NCBI RefSeq assembly: GCF_030272615.1
Contig: NC_081415.1
Span: forward strand, 102,617,796 to 102,681,795
DNA from: Cryptomeria japonica
Taxonomy: Eukaryota; Streptophyta; Pinopsida; Cupressales; Cupressaceae
Direction of reading: 5' to 3'
DNA: 64,000 nt
Shown: positions 11,780 through 23,310 of the stretch, piece after piece
Layout of the letters: every line of letters starts with the position of its first letter
Numbering within the stretch: position 1 is the first letter of the stretch
The notes under the pieces: model-generated
What the model saw: only the letters and a program-made list of their open reading frames with translations
Databases searched by the model: none
Told to the model about the DNA's origin: nothing
Translations under genes and position numbers: made by a program

Positions 11780-12193
11780 TTTTTCATCTTTTGTTTGATA
11801 GTCATCATTAATTTGATTGATGATGAGCTAAGAGTCTCCAAAGACTTGAAGTAGTGTAATGTTCCATTCTATAGCCATTTTGATACCTGTAACCAAAGCT
11901 TCATATTTTGTTGTATTGTTGGTGCATGGAAAGCTTAATTTGTATGCTTTTGGGATTGTATGACCTTATGGTGTGATGAATAGAATACCTGCTCCTGATC
12001 TGTGTTGTGTATATGAACCATCAAAGTATAATTGCCATGTTTTTGTGGTGACTGTTAGGATATCAGCATCGGGAAACTCAATTTGTAAAGGATGATCATC
12101 TTGAAGTGGTGTCTCTGCTAGTTGGTCTGCAATGACTTGTCCCTTGATAGCTTTTCTATCAACATACTCAATATCAAACTCACTTAGAATCAT
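11640..12193 (-). pseudogene. Second (additional) RNase H-like domain of the outer Tat element
   Basis: On the minus strand the motif LYFDGSYTQHRSGAG begins near 12040. It is followed, after a stop, by a TKYEAL stretch (Glu of the RNase H site), a FGDS motif interrupted right after by a stop (about 11830), and a DNKATDAMATLAS stretch near 11690. These are the D-E-D-D landmarks of a cellular-type RNase H. Its position between the RT-linked RNase H and the integrase is typical of the Tat lineage. At least two in-frame stops break it. Confidence 0.85.
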
Positions 12194-13426
12194 GATCCAT
12201 TTTTCTAGTCATCCTATCAATGTGGCTTTGCTGAGAAAATACTTCAGAGGATCGATTTTAGCTATTAACTTGACGGAGTGAGATAGTAGATAGTGTCATA
12301 ATTTTTTAGAAGCAAAAATTACTGCCAAGCATGCATTTTCTGTTGATGAATAATTGATCTCATATCCCACTAGTTTTCTGTTGATGTAGTAGATAGCTCA
12401 TTATTTTCCTTCATTATCCTATTATGCGAGAAAAACTCCTAATGATGCTTCAGTAGTTGATACATAGAGTAATAATGGTTTTCCTGGAATTGGTGACATT
12501 AGAACAGGTGGTTGTATGAGATATGCCTTGATCTTGTTGAATGCTTCTTCACATTGATGGTCCCACTTGAAATTAACATGTTTGTGCAATAGATGAGTAA
12601 ATGGTTGACATTTATCTGCTAGTTGAGCCACAAATCTTCTGATTGACTGGAGTCTTCCTTGGAGTGATCTGAGTTGATTGATATTCTTGGGAGATGCCAT
12701 TTCCATGATTGCTTTAACCTTAGCTAGATCTACTTCAATACCTCTAGCTGAAATAATGTATCCCAATAGATTTCCTGAAGTTATACCAAAAGCACATTTC
12801 TTAGGGTTTAGTCATAGCTTGTATTGTTCTAACCTGTCAAAGATCTTTTCCGGTATCTCTATATGTTCTTCTCTATTGTATGATTTAGCCAAGATATCAT
12901 CCACATAGTCTTCCATGAATGTATGCATCATGTCATGAAATGTAGTTGTCGTAGCTCTTTGATATGTAGCATCGGTGTTCTTTAGTCCAAAAGGCATGAC
13001 GTTCCAGCAAAAAGTACCCCATGGACATGTGAAAGTTGTCTTTTCTTGATCTTTGGGTGCTATTTTGATATGATTGTATCTGGAGAAACCATCCATTAAA
13101 GAAAATATGGAGTGTCCAGCAGTTAAATCTATAATGATGTCGATGTTAGGCAAAGGAAAATCATCCTTTGGATAGGCGTTATTAAGATCTCTAAAGTCTG
13201 TGCATATTCTGATGCTTTTATTTGGTTTTGAAACAGGAACAATGTTGGATACCCATTGAGGATAAGCTATCGATCTGATGAATCTGACATCCAATAATTT
13301 CTTTAGTTCTTTCTTGACTAGAAGAGCAATATGAGGATGCATCTTTCGTAACTTTTGTTTCACTAGTTTGGCTCCTAGACTAACATTTAAGTGATGCATA
13401 ATAAGCTCTAGATCTAACCCAGGCAT
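11966..13426 (-). pseudogene. Reverse transcriptase and first RNase H of the outer Tat element (broken)
   Basis: The RT finger and palm start near 13426. Visible motifs are RICTDFRDLNNAYPKDDFPL, SLMDGFSRYNHI, VMPFGLKNTDATYQR and the catalytic YVDD box in EDYVDDILAKS (12892-12910). The thumb and connection follow (12422-12811), ending in a LLYVSTTEASLGV stretch that starts the first RNase H. That domain continues to about 11966 (STENACLA, then EYVDRKAIKGQVIADQLAE). Stops occur just after EQYKL, near 12420, and several times in the RNase H, so no full-length product is possible. RT catalytic residues are intact in the remnant. Confidence 0.92.
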
Positions 13427-13655
13427 GTCTGCATAGGACCAGGAAAAATTGATTTGTCGTCATTTGAAGAATTCCACATATTGTTGCATTTCTTTCTCAG
13501 ATAAAGAAGTTGTTGGATGAAAAATATTTGGTTGCTCTATTGTGCCAATGTTAACTGCCTCTGTTGGTTCAATCAAAATGGATGACCTTTCTTGATAGTG
13601 CTCAGGTAAAGTGTCAAATCCCCCGTCTTCCAACACCTCAAGGAGGTTTTCACCA

Positions 13656-14534
13656 TTAGATGTGTCCTTTGTTTTTACTTTTTATTGATCTAATGTTTCC
13701 AAGAGATGGTTTTTCAGCATTATACCTGATATTGTTTTCTTTATTTTCAGTTTTGCAACTAGGAGATTTGGCACCCACTTGACTGGAAGATGCGTTGCTG
13801 AAATTCCCAGTGAAATTTGTTATCGGTTTGACTGCATTAAGATATACAGATATGGCATGGTCATTTGGAAAGGTATCAATGGCAGTATGTCCTTCATTTT
13901 CCCACTCAATAAGCTCAGGGTGGAGTAGAGGTAAGGGATCTTCAGGTTGGGATGTTTCGAGGATATCAAGGGTCATGATAGATGTATCAAAGTTTTCAAT
14001 ATGTATGTCGATGTCTAGGATGGTACTCTCATTAGATTGACCTTGCATAAGATGTTCCTGATCATCCTCAGTTAATTCCAAGTTAGCCGAATGTGATTCT
14101 AATTCAAGTGAACTAATTCCTGACGTTTGTCCTGCATACGTGTGAACTACATCGACTCCTACATCTTCTTCAAAGCAATTTTCTTCAGTTGATTCTTCAG
14201 AGTGATATGAATCCCATTCCCATTCATTAGAATCTGTATCACTTGCAACCTGTAATTTACAGATTTGGTCATATAGCATTTCTTCTGCTTTTTTGGCTAT
14301 ATTTTTCCTTCTTTCATATTCAACTTCTTCAGGACTGAGATTGAGTTTTGTCAATCTTGCTATGAGCTCTCCTTGATTAGTATTAGGTTCATGTTTGTTT
14401 TGATTGAGATTTAATGTTGCTTGAGAGATATCATTGGTTTGTTTTCCTTGTTGATTTGAGGATTGCTTCTTTTTCCATTTCATGTTTTCTTGTGCTTGTT
14501 TCTTAGCTAATTTTTCTTCCCTTTCAATTGCCAA
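13656..14534 (-). CDS. Acidic linker ORF between protease and RT of the outer Tat element
   Basis: A 292-codon open frame rich in Glu, Asp, Ser and Asn. It starts with a Lys/Glu-rich helical segment and has no recognisable enzyme domain. It contains SPEEVEYERRKNIAKKAEEM, then a highly acidic centre (SNEWEWDSYHSEESTEEN). It lies between the protease-like part and the RT, where Gypsy polyproteins usually have a short linker. Further in-frame sequence lies upstream (14572-14990), interrupted by stops and shifts. I do not recognise a function; it is probably part of the pol polyprotein of this family. Confidence 0.55.
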   Translation of the reverse strand: MAIEREEKLAKKQAQENMKWKKKQSSNQQGKQTNDISQATLNLNQNKHEPNTNQGELIARLTKLNLSPEEVEYERRKNIAKKAEEMLYDQICKLQVASDTDSNEWEWDSYHSEESTEENCFEEDVGVDVVHTYAGQTSGISSLELESHSANLELTEDDQEHLMQGQSNESTILDIDIHIENFDTSIMTLDILETSQPEDPLPLLHPELIEWENEGHTAIDTFPNDHAISVYLNAVKPITNFTGNFSNASSSQVGAKSPSCKTENKENNIRYNAEKPSLGNIRSIKSKNKGHI

Positions 14535-14985
14535 TTGTTCTTGTTTGTTTTCATATTCCTCTTGTTGTTGACTAGGAGACGTGTTTTCTGGTAGAGTGAC
14601 TTGTCCATATCCTAAACCTATTTTGTTTGTAGTCTATTGAGTATGAGGCTGAATAGGTTCTGAGATATCTTCTTTTCTTTTTCCTATAGGACCTGTTCCG
14701 GTGTATCCCCATCCTTTGAAGAATGTTGAATCCTTTTCCATATTTTTCTGTAGGTATTCTGACATTGTTGACCTTTTGTTGAACTTCTTCATCTTTGTAT
14801 AGCCACTGTAGCACATCTTTGTCTTCTATCTCCTCTGATAAGGTTCCAACACTAATGAATGCTCCATCAAATATCAGAAGATGTTTTACAATTGGTTGTT
14901 GTTTAGAGTTTGATGGTTTTCCAAAGGATTTAGGAGAGAGTGGTAATTGTGATATTGAATATTCTCCATTCCCTCGATCTCTTAG

Positions 14986-15520
14986 CTACATTTGTTTTTC
15001 CATACTTGACAAAATAGATGCAAATGATTGTTCCTTGGATTGTGTGTTCGAAGATGTTGCCTCCCTATTATGAGGAACAATTACTTCTTGAGCTATTTTT
15101 AGGTTGTTGCAGTATTGAAATGGATTTGAATCTACAGAGATTGTGATTTCTTGTCCTTCGTAGGGAAATTTGACACACTGATGATATGTTGATGGGACAG
15201 CTTGCAAGTCATGTATCCATGGTCTCCCCAAGAGTACATTATATGATAAGTCTAAGTCTAGAACTTGGCATGTTGTGTCTTTCTGTAGAGGTCCCACTCT
15301 GATGGTAGTATCACAATTCCCTTGGAGGAACGTGCTTCATCATAGGCTTTTATGGTGATTCTTTTCTAGACATCAACTGCATCTTCTGAATATCCTAAGG
15401 CACGAACAAGACTCAATGAACAAATATTTAGGCAATCTCCACCATCTATTAGAACACGTTTAACTCACATTTTGTGAATGAGGACTTCAATATGCAAAGG
15501 AGCGTTATGGGGATGTTGTA
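14986..15520 (-). pseudogene. Retropepsin-like domain of the outer Tat element
   Basis: On the minus strand the active-site-like stretch VLIDGGDCLNI lies near 15430-15465 (the usual form is LIDxGSSLN). It is followed after a break by [20 protein letters not shown] and [11 protein letters not shown] (15297-14986). This is the usual end of the protease-like domain in plant Tat and Athila Gag-Pro proteins. A stop lies just before the active-site stretch and the frame shifts after it. Confidence 0.75.
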
Positions 15521-15635
15521 AGGACACATCGTCTTCTTCAGTCAATGATAAGCAATGAGGGGTTGTGAGGTGTCCCACCATGGTTTGGAATTGATCAATG
15601 TCAAGATCTTTGCATACGGTTGTATCTACTAATGC

Positions 15636-17502
15636 TCATTCAAGAATTTCTTTATGTGCAGGTGAAAGTTTTAAAAGTTCTAAGATGGATATTTGTGCGG
15701 GTGTTTTTTGCAATTTCTCCACTAGATTGTATTGTTTTGTTGTAGTGGATGATGTGTTTGTTGTAGGACCCAGCAAAACAACTTTGGTTTTGCTTCTTGT
15801 GATAGCATGAGCATGTTCTTGATTTTGTTTTTCTTTAACTACAATCACATTCACCACATTGTCATATGTATGAACGTAGTTTACCTTCGCTTTACCCTTA
15901 CCATTATTTATTTTTGACGATTCACCTTTCTCATAGTTTGGAAGAGGAGTCTTAAAAGCTGTATGAGATTCATTTGTTGTATGTCCATCTACAGTTATTA
16001 CTCCATTATCGATCAAATCTTGTATGACATGTTTCAACTTCTAACAATTATCTGTGTGATGTCCCTTGTTTCAATGGAAATCGCAATACTGATTATCATT
16101 CCACCAAGGTGGTTTTATTTGAGGTTCGTAGTTCCTTTCTTCTGGCAAAGAAATCAATTTGTTTGTGATAAGTGTTTTTAATGCTGACCCCAGGGGTTCA
16201 CCAATGTTTGTAAATTTTCTTCTAAAGAAAGTTTTGATAGTTGCTCTTTGGTGATTGTTGTTTTGTTGTGCCGCTGCTGAGTGAGTAGATAAATTAAAAA
16301 CCGGTTGTTTTGGTTTCACATTGTTGTTATCTACTATTCCATCGTTGACTAGATTTCGATTTTTATTCGAAAACTTTGGCTTATCATTGTGATTGTTGTT
16401 ATTGTTGTTGTTAGGAGGATGGACTCCTTCTTTGTATATTTTTAATTCACCTTTCTTTATCATGACTTCTTCCATTTTGATTCCGTTATCAATCATTTTT
16501 CCAAAACTTTGATTTCCTTGCATTTTTAAGTAATAACTCATTTGATCATTTAAGTTGTCCATGAATATGTCCATTTTTTTCATATTCTGGCACTGTACGA
16601 GGATACCACAAAGCTAACCATCTCCATCATTGTAAAAATGTCATGAAAGGTTCTCCATTCTTTTGTTTGGTGTTATATAGGTCTAGCATTGTTAGTTCAT
16701 GTTGTATGTTGTAAGAGTATTGTGAAACAAACTTATCCATCAACTCTAAAAATGATCTGATTCCAGATGGAAGTTTGGAGAACTATTCCATAGCTAGTCC
16801 AGTTAAGCTTTTCGGAAATAGTCTCATTAAGTATGTATCCTCATGTGCAAACTCCATACACATTGTGAAAAATTCTCGTATATGATCTTGAGGGTCAGTG
16901 CTTCCATCATATTTTTCATATCTAGGAGTTTCAAAACCTATAGGAAATGGTAACATGTTTATATTTATATCAAATGGATAAGGACATATTTCTTGAAGTG
17001 AGTATCGTCTAACATTTCCTCTTTGCATATCTTGAATTTGTGTTTGCATTGTTTGTAGTTGTTGTGTGAGAGTTGTGATAGGATTATCAACATGATTTAT
17101 TCTTGCATAACTCTGATTTTGTATTCTAGGAGAATATTGATCTCTTCTTGTTTCATCCCTAGTCCTTCTTGTATCCTCATTGGATTGAATGTTATTCAGA
17201 ATTTCCACTTCATCTCTTTTGGGTGCGTAAGTTTCTTCATTGATTCTGGTGTTACTAGGAATTGACGTGTCATTCATTTTGAGACCAAAGATAGGAGGAT
17301 CGCTTTTCTTTTGCGTCAATTTATTTACATCAAAATATTGGGGGAGTGTAGCACCAGATTTGGCTAACATTAAGAAATATTTTTCTTTTTCTTCCTCCAA
17401 CAATTTCTGCATAAATTTATCAAATTGAGGATCCTTTTTAATGTCTCTGATATTTTGTTTGGTTATTTCTCCTTCAACTTATATCTCATCTTCTTGTTCC
17501 AT
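15636..17502 (-). pseudogene. gag of the outer Tat element (broken)
   Basis: The likely start is the ATG at 17502-17500 (MEQEDEI, then a stop near 17480). The next ATG in the open part is at 17412. The gag core begins FPIGFETPRYEKYDGSTDP near 16960 and continues, through stops between 16580 and 16790, to KMIDNGIKMEE (about 16480). An Asn-rich linker follows. Then comes a CHHC zinc-knuckle-like motif (C-x2-H-x4-H-x4-C, near 16040-16080) with a stop inside it, then an open stretch to 15636. Gag would form the particle that packages the element RNA. Confidence 0.85.
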
Positions 17503-19617
17503 GATTTTAGTTGTTTTCAATATTTTGATTTCAGTCTCTGTGATTCTTCATCTCTGAGCTCTAGTTAGAACAGGCATACACATGTGTTAGATATTGTGCT
17601 AGAATTCGATTGTCCCAAAAGTTGTTTGATAAGTGATCAATTGTCAAGGTAGATACGCTAGAATGATAGGACATGCAAAGATAATTCAAGTGTTTAAAAG
17701 TTTGCAAGTTTCTCGATCTTTGGTTTAGGAGTGCAATGATGATGATTTGATAAAAACAAAGTCCAATAGGAACGATATATCCTGCAATATGGGACAAGAT
17801 TATCCTGATCAAATGATTCAGTTTCATGATAAAGGATGATTGATCCTGATGAGAAACTATGTTTGAGCGATCGGTTTATCAAAAAGGGTGATAATGCACT
17901 TTGAGATGTTTAGATCTTGAACTTGTTGAGGGTGAGCACTTGAAAGTCTTGAGGTGTTTGTCTTCTAGAGTCTAATTTTGACAGATGATAACTTGACTAA
18001 GCAAACCAAGGAGACAATTTAAGCACAGAACAACAAATAACAAATGTTTATGATTACTGCAAATTGATCAAGCAGAATGAAAGCCCTGAAAAAGTCATGT
18101 AAAGAAACAACTCTAGATTGATAAAAACAGAGACTCGTGCGACAATACTTCATGAACCATATGACAAAAGATACAAGACCAGACGAAAAATTAGAAATTT
18201 CCTTTGAAAAAGAAGAGACTCATACAACAAATAACCTAACTCGCATGACAGAGAACAAGACAAAGAAAAATATGTTTGTTTTGCCAAATTTTGATTAGTG
18301 AATTTTGATCTTTTGCTTATGTTTTCCAGTTTTAGATGTCTGATTTTTCAATTGAGGGATGAATACACAACAAACACATGATGTAATAAGTGACTCCAAG
18401 CATGTTAAACCCTAAGGAAATTGGATGAGGAGAGAAAACCTTTGCTTGCAAGCTTAGGTACACACCCAATAGCTAATCAAAATACAGTCGTTGAGTCTCA
18501 CGCAATGGATTCTCAATGCCATATTATCTGACTCCAAATGCTAATGGGGGCACGATATGGCAAGCGTCTTGGGAGAGTTACTATCTCTCTTGCACAAAGA
18601 TTATCACCCTTTCGAAGGTGAATTGGGTAGCTTCTAATTTAATCAAAACTAGTAAGGGATCCGTTCGGCGCATTGGGGTATAATACTCAATTAAGAGGTC
18701 TCCCATCCTTGAAAACCAAGGTTTGATATACCCGAAGGTATGGAGGAGAGCTATTCTTGATCATTGTGGTTGACTTGATTTTCATTAAATCACATTTATT
18801 TTATAGTGGGTTGGATTACTTGGCGTTAGCCGTTCCCACTTAGGTCGTTCCCCTCACACTGATCGTAATGGCTTTAAGAGTTTTTAGCTCCTCGAGAGGG
18901 CAGGCCTACTAAAGAAATGCACTAATAAAAGTAAATGATGAGTCTAGCTTTCTGATCGCCTAAGAAAGGTGAGAGCATACTCGCCTATCATCAAAGACAC
19001 AAAATACATGATTGTTCATTTTTAGCCAAAAAGACAAGTGTGCCTAGAAAACTTTAATGACTACACAAAGTTTAGTCGAACTCATAGGCAACCTGCAAAA
19101 TAAATCCATTAGTAGTCATTGATTTGTTTTGAATTTGGTCTTTGACAAGTGTATCTTTGACAATCATCCTGCAGAAAAGGGTTAGGCTGCCAAAATCTCA
19201 CAAACAAATCAGGGTTAGCATTAGCAATGATCGGATTTAAAAATTCAAAACCCTAAGATGCAGTTTATTTTAAAAACATAGGCAAAAACTCGTACGACAT
19301 GCTTTGACAGATCAAAGGACAAAACTTTAGATTTCATATGAGTGTATAAATAGACTCGTATGACACAAGAATAAGCTAATACGAGTCATAATAGATCCAA
19401 ACAGAGATTCGTATGACACAGATTTAGACCTCGCATGACAAGCTAAATGATATCGTACGACACATAATTTACCTGATATGAGTTAGGATGAGGTGTCGTC
19501 CTGGCTTAAAAGGAAGTTCATACTAGCCAGAGAATGAACTCGTACGACATTCTGAATTAGATCGGGCAGGGAAGAAGTTTTGTTGAAGAAGCTTAAGATG
19601 CCAAAAATGATGATTTC
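17503..19617 (-). other. Leader (5' untranslated region) of the outer Tat element with a repeated TCGTAYGACA motif
   Basis: No coding sequence is seen over about 2.1 kb between PBS and gag. The notable content is at least nine plus-strand copies of a motif close to ACTCGTAYGACA, with palindromic core TCGTACGA. They lie near 18132, 18218, 18238, 19288, 19354, 19407, 19429, 19451 and 19538. See findings. Confidence 0.7.
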
Positions 19618-19636
19618 GGCCCCACGATGGGTGCCA
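19618..19636 (-). promoter_or_regulatory. Primer-binding site of the outer Tat element
   Basis: Three bases inside the 5' LTR, the minus strand reads TGGCACCCATCGTGGGGCC. It starts with the TGG needed to pair with a tRNA CCA end. I cannot assign the tRNA by eye. Confidence 0.65.
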
Positions 19637-19639
19637 AAA

Positions 19640-20558
19640 TGTCGTGTATGTGATGTGTACCTGCGCCTACAAACACAAAACACTCAATAGATCATTACAA
19701 GCATGGTTAATGAATTTAAATCAAAGAAAGATAAAACCATAACTGAGCAATCTATCGCCTCCTAGTAATTGCAAGTATTAATTTTGCTCTCAGATCTAGT
19801 TATGCAAATTCTAGTGACTTGACTACACTTAGATAGAGGATTTAAATGATGAAGATGCATTATCTAGCAATGATAGCATGATTAAGCTACATGATTTCAT
19901 GATTATTCTAGAGAATAAGCTAGAATGAAGATGCAATTAAGCTAAAATTGAACATGATAACAATGCTAAGAATGATTTGCTAAGAGCTATATGCCTATAG
20001 TAACAATGCTTGAATGCAAATGAGATGGGATCCTTTGTGCTCTAAAATGAGGTCTATTTATAAGATTGATTTGATTAAAGGGAACATTTGTCATCTCTAT
20101 GGTAACAAGTGTCAAGAGGCTTCTAGAAGAGGTTGGATGAAAGGGAACACTTAGTGACAATTGTCACAAAGCTTTTCTCGTGAGAGGGTAAAGTGTTCAA
20201 GGAAGGGGGACATGTGGGTAGATGGAATGGGTTAGGTTTAGGAGAATTTGAATTTAGAAATTCAAATAATAGGAAAAGGCTAATTAATTTCAACAACTCA
20301 TAAATTTGATTTGTTTTAATTAATTAGAGGATTAGAAGAAATGATTTTGATGGGGAAGAATTAATTAATTTGAATTAATTAATCAAAGGGTATTATTGAA
20401 ATGAACCTATTAAATAAATACTTAGATTTATTAATAAGTAGATGAAAAGGGGGAGGTTTAATCAAATTGTTGATGAATTCAATTAAATTGGGGAGGGAGA
20501 TTAATTAAATAATTTCTTATTGAATTAATTATCTTTAGACCATTTTTAGGTGTATACA
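19640..20558 (-). repeat. Outer Tat element, 5' LTR
   Basis: 919 bp, starting TGTCGTGTATG and ending TATACA on the plus strand. It matches 1-129 plus 7846-8614 apart from scattered substitutions and a net 87-bp deletion just after TCTATTTATA (about 20055). It abuts LINE coding sequence at 20559. Confidence 0.92.
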
Positions 20559-21957
20559 GTTGGTAATGGGCAGAAAGCTAAGTTTTGGGATGATTCATGA
20601 AATGGATATCTGGCTCTTAGGGAAAATGCGGATTATTAGGATTTGAGGCTATGGTTCACTTAGGATTGGTGGGAGAGAGTTTGTCATTACCTTTGGTTTC
20701 AACAAGGAGATTTTGGTAATCATTGGTCTTGGAAACCAATTAATGATGTTAACTTATCAAATCAACAAAAGGCTCAGATGCAGGGCATTCTCAAAGACAG
20801 GCAGTGGCAATTCCTTAATTGAGTGGATAAAGTAATCTAGTGCAAGGTGGTTGATGGTAAGTATTCTGTAAAATTAGGATATAAATCCATGGAGTTGGGG
20901 GAAAGGTCTAAAACTTGGCTGATTGATTTGTTTTGGAGTAAAAAGGTGTGACCAAAAGAAGGCACTTTTGCGTGGTTGGCTAATCCTAATGGGTGAACAC
21001 TGAAAGAGGCTGGGGTTTTGTGAAACATCCAAAAGTGTAATGTATGAAGAGGAAGAGGAGTCTACAAATCACTTACTTTTGAACAAAAAAGTGGCATAAG
21101 AATGTTGGGAAATGGTGAGAAAGGGTTTAGATTGGTAGGCTCCAAGACAACCTACATTGAAGCAGGAATTGATAAGCTAGCCATCGAGATTAAAAAGTCA
21201 ACTTTTTCATGTATTTGGAAAGCAAGCCCCTCAATAATCATGTGGGAGATTTGGAAGGAAAGAAATAGGAAAATTTTTGTGGACAAGAAGGAGTCAATTG
21301 AGAGACTAAAATCAAGAATTAACCATGCTTTGGAGGAAACGGTTGGTGTGGCAGCATCGTAGTTTTTTAATCTAAAGGTTCCTTTCACTTTGTATGACAA
21401 ATTGATCCATGCTAGATGGTCGAGCATAAAATTTAGGCTCGTTAATGGACATGGTTGGGTTCAATCCAATTCCTTGTTGCAGCCTAAGGTGGTTTGGGAA
21501 AAGCCTTTAGAAGGTTGAGTGAAAGGAAATTTTGACGGTGCCTCAAAGGGTAATCCAGGACCATCAGGGGTAGGATTCATTGTAAGGGATTGGTTTGGAA
21601 AGGTTTTGTTTCTGGGGGCAAAAAAACTTAAATCTAGGACTAATAATGTAGCATAAGTAAATGTGGTATTGATAGCAGTAAGATTTTGTCGACGGATGGG
21701 GGTGAGGAAATTACATCTTGAAGGTGATTCACTGGTGATCATACAAGCAATCATGAAAGGATCGATTGATGTGTGGCATCTACAAAACTCTATTCTCACC
21801 ATTATAGAAGACACATAATTTTGAAGATTTTAGAACTAGACATATTAAAAGGATGGGTAATATGGAAGCAGATGTCTTATCAAAATGGGCATTGAGTTTT
21901 AATGAAATTAGTGAAGTAACAATTAAATACATGAGACAATTAAATTTTGAAGAATAA
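20559..21957 (+). pseudogene. LINE (L1-like) ORF2 3' part: zinc-binding RT C-terminus and RNase H
   Basis: Plus-strand reading shows the RT-associated zinc-binding region starting VGNGQKAKFWDDS, with GKYSVKLGYKSME near 20855. A linker with IMWEIWKERNRKIF follows (21235-21275). An RNase H domain begins FDGASKGNPGPSG near 21530, has LHLEGDSLVIIQAI near 21715, and ends around 21957 after a frameshift near 21815. This layout (RT, zinc-binding region, RNase H) is typical of plant L1-type LINEs. At least six stops interrupt the frame. The 5' part is cut off by the outer Tat insertion at 20558/20559. Confidence 0.88.
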
Positions 21958-23216
21958 CTGACAAGGTGATGATGTTAGTTGAAAGTAGCTTTGAGATCCT
22001 CGAGATTGTGATGAGTACGAAAGTGGTTGATGGATGGTATGGAAGGCAATGTTGTTTAAATGTTGCATAGTCTTAAAGAGGGAGTGCGAGCTGAGTTAAG
22101 AGAGAGACTTATCCACTTGCTTAATGCGAATTAATGCGCAAACAAAGAAGGAAATGGGAGTGAAAGGGTTTGAAGAGTAATTTGAGTGTGGCGGTGGAAT
22201 TGCAAAGAGGTGGCAGTGGTGTTTTGTGGGCTTGGGTGAGAGATGGAAGAAAATTTCACTCTCAAGACACATAAACAACTTTGCCTATTTTATGGAGAGC
22301 TGACTGCCCGCAGGGTGAAGAGCTTTTTTAGTTTTTGGGATGAATAGCTAGTACCCTATATTTATTTGATTGTGGGAAGTGATTTTGAGGGAATCAAGCA
22401 CTGTTATAAGACTAGAATGGATATTTATTCATTAGTAATGGCTTGGGGTTTGCAGAGCGGTGACAATAAAGTGACAATGAAGCATGTGATGGAAGCCTTG
22501 GTTCCTGTTGCTTACCTAGGTGAATTGGACTCATTGCTCGAATGGGCAGTCCTAGGGGTTGGTTTCGACATTAGGGAAGGAGTAAAGCATGAAGGTGAAG
22601 GTCTAAAGAAGGTCATTAAACCATTCTGATATGGGCACGAGGACAATGTAAATACCACCGTAGTTCGAAGGCAGGATGGGGCTAGGAAGCTCTAAAGTTG
22701 TTGGTTGAGATTAAGGAGTGAAAGTGGTGATCGAGAAAGCGAAGGCAAACAAGGCGGAAGTAGGGAGAAATGTTCTTCATTCAAGGAAGGCAAAGGTTGG
22801 CTCCAGTCCCAGTGGTATGGTGAGCTCCTCTCGCAGGAGATGATACAACTGCAAATTCCCTTTTTTGATTGCCCATTTTTTGAGGTGTGAAATATCTAGT
22901 TTATGTATGGTTTTTATTTTGTATGAACTCTGTAGTGTAACCGGTATCTCTTTAGTTTTTGATGTTCATGGGATATGACAGTTATTATGGGTATGGCTAA
23001 CCCTGTAGATGAATGTATGCTAGGGTTTTTTGGTAATGTTTTTTTTTCTTTTGTAGCTGAACATGAATGTAACTATAGATGAACTTGTTTTGTTGTTGGG
23101 GTGGTTTGGGTAGATGTCGTACATGCAATTTTGATCTGGTGGATTAGTGGTTCTTAAGCTTTAGACTTATGTACTCACTTTATTTTGAGCAATAAAAACA
23201 CAGTTATTACCCAACG

Positions 23217-23280
<64 letters not shown>

Positions 23281-23310
23281 TAATATTAAATAAAATATTT
23301 TAAAAAAAAA
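21958..23310 (+). other. Probable LINE 3' untranslated region with (TA)n and A-rich end
   Basis: No recognisable protein; an 87-codon frame at 22366-22629 has no family I know. The stretch ends with a (TA)n tract (about 23216-23274) and a short run of nine or ten A residues at 23301-23311, which could be the LINE tail. The end of the LINE is not proven. Confidence 0.4.
23216..23274. repeat. (TA)n microsatellite
   Basis: Nearly uninterrupted TA dinucleotides, with one AAA interruption near 23229. Confidence 0.95.

Larger units (their letters stand above)
1..20558 (-). mobile_element. Tat-lineage Ty3/gypsy LTR retrotransposon, degenerate, 3' LTR truncated by window edge and interrupted
   Basis: In minus orientation the order is 5' LTR (19640-20558), PBS, ~2.1-kb leader, gag, protease-like region, an extra acidic ORF, RT, RNase H, a second RNase H-like domain, integrase, ~1.7-kb 3' untranslated part, PPT and 3' LTR. 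The second RNase H between the first and the integrase is the established hallmark of the Tat/Ogre group. About 108 bp of the 3' LTR lie left of base 1. Removing the nested element (130-7840) and one TSD copy gives about 13 kb. All coding domains carry stops or frameshifts, so this copy is dead. The right flank (from 20559) is LINE sequence, so this element is younger than that LINE. The second TSD copy is outside the window. Confidence 0.9.

Noticed and set aside
22366-22629. 87-codon plus-strand frame after the LINE RNase H as a host gene
   Set aside because: It is isolated, has no recognised domain and lies in the probable LINE 3' untranslated region.
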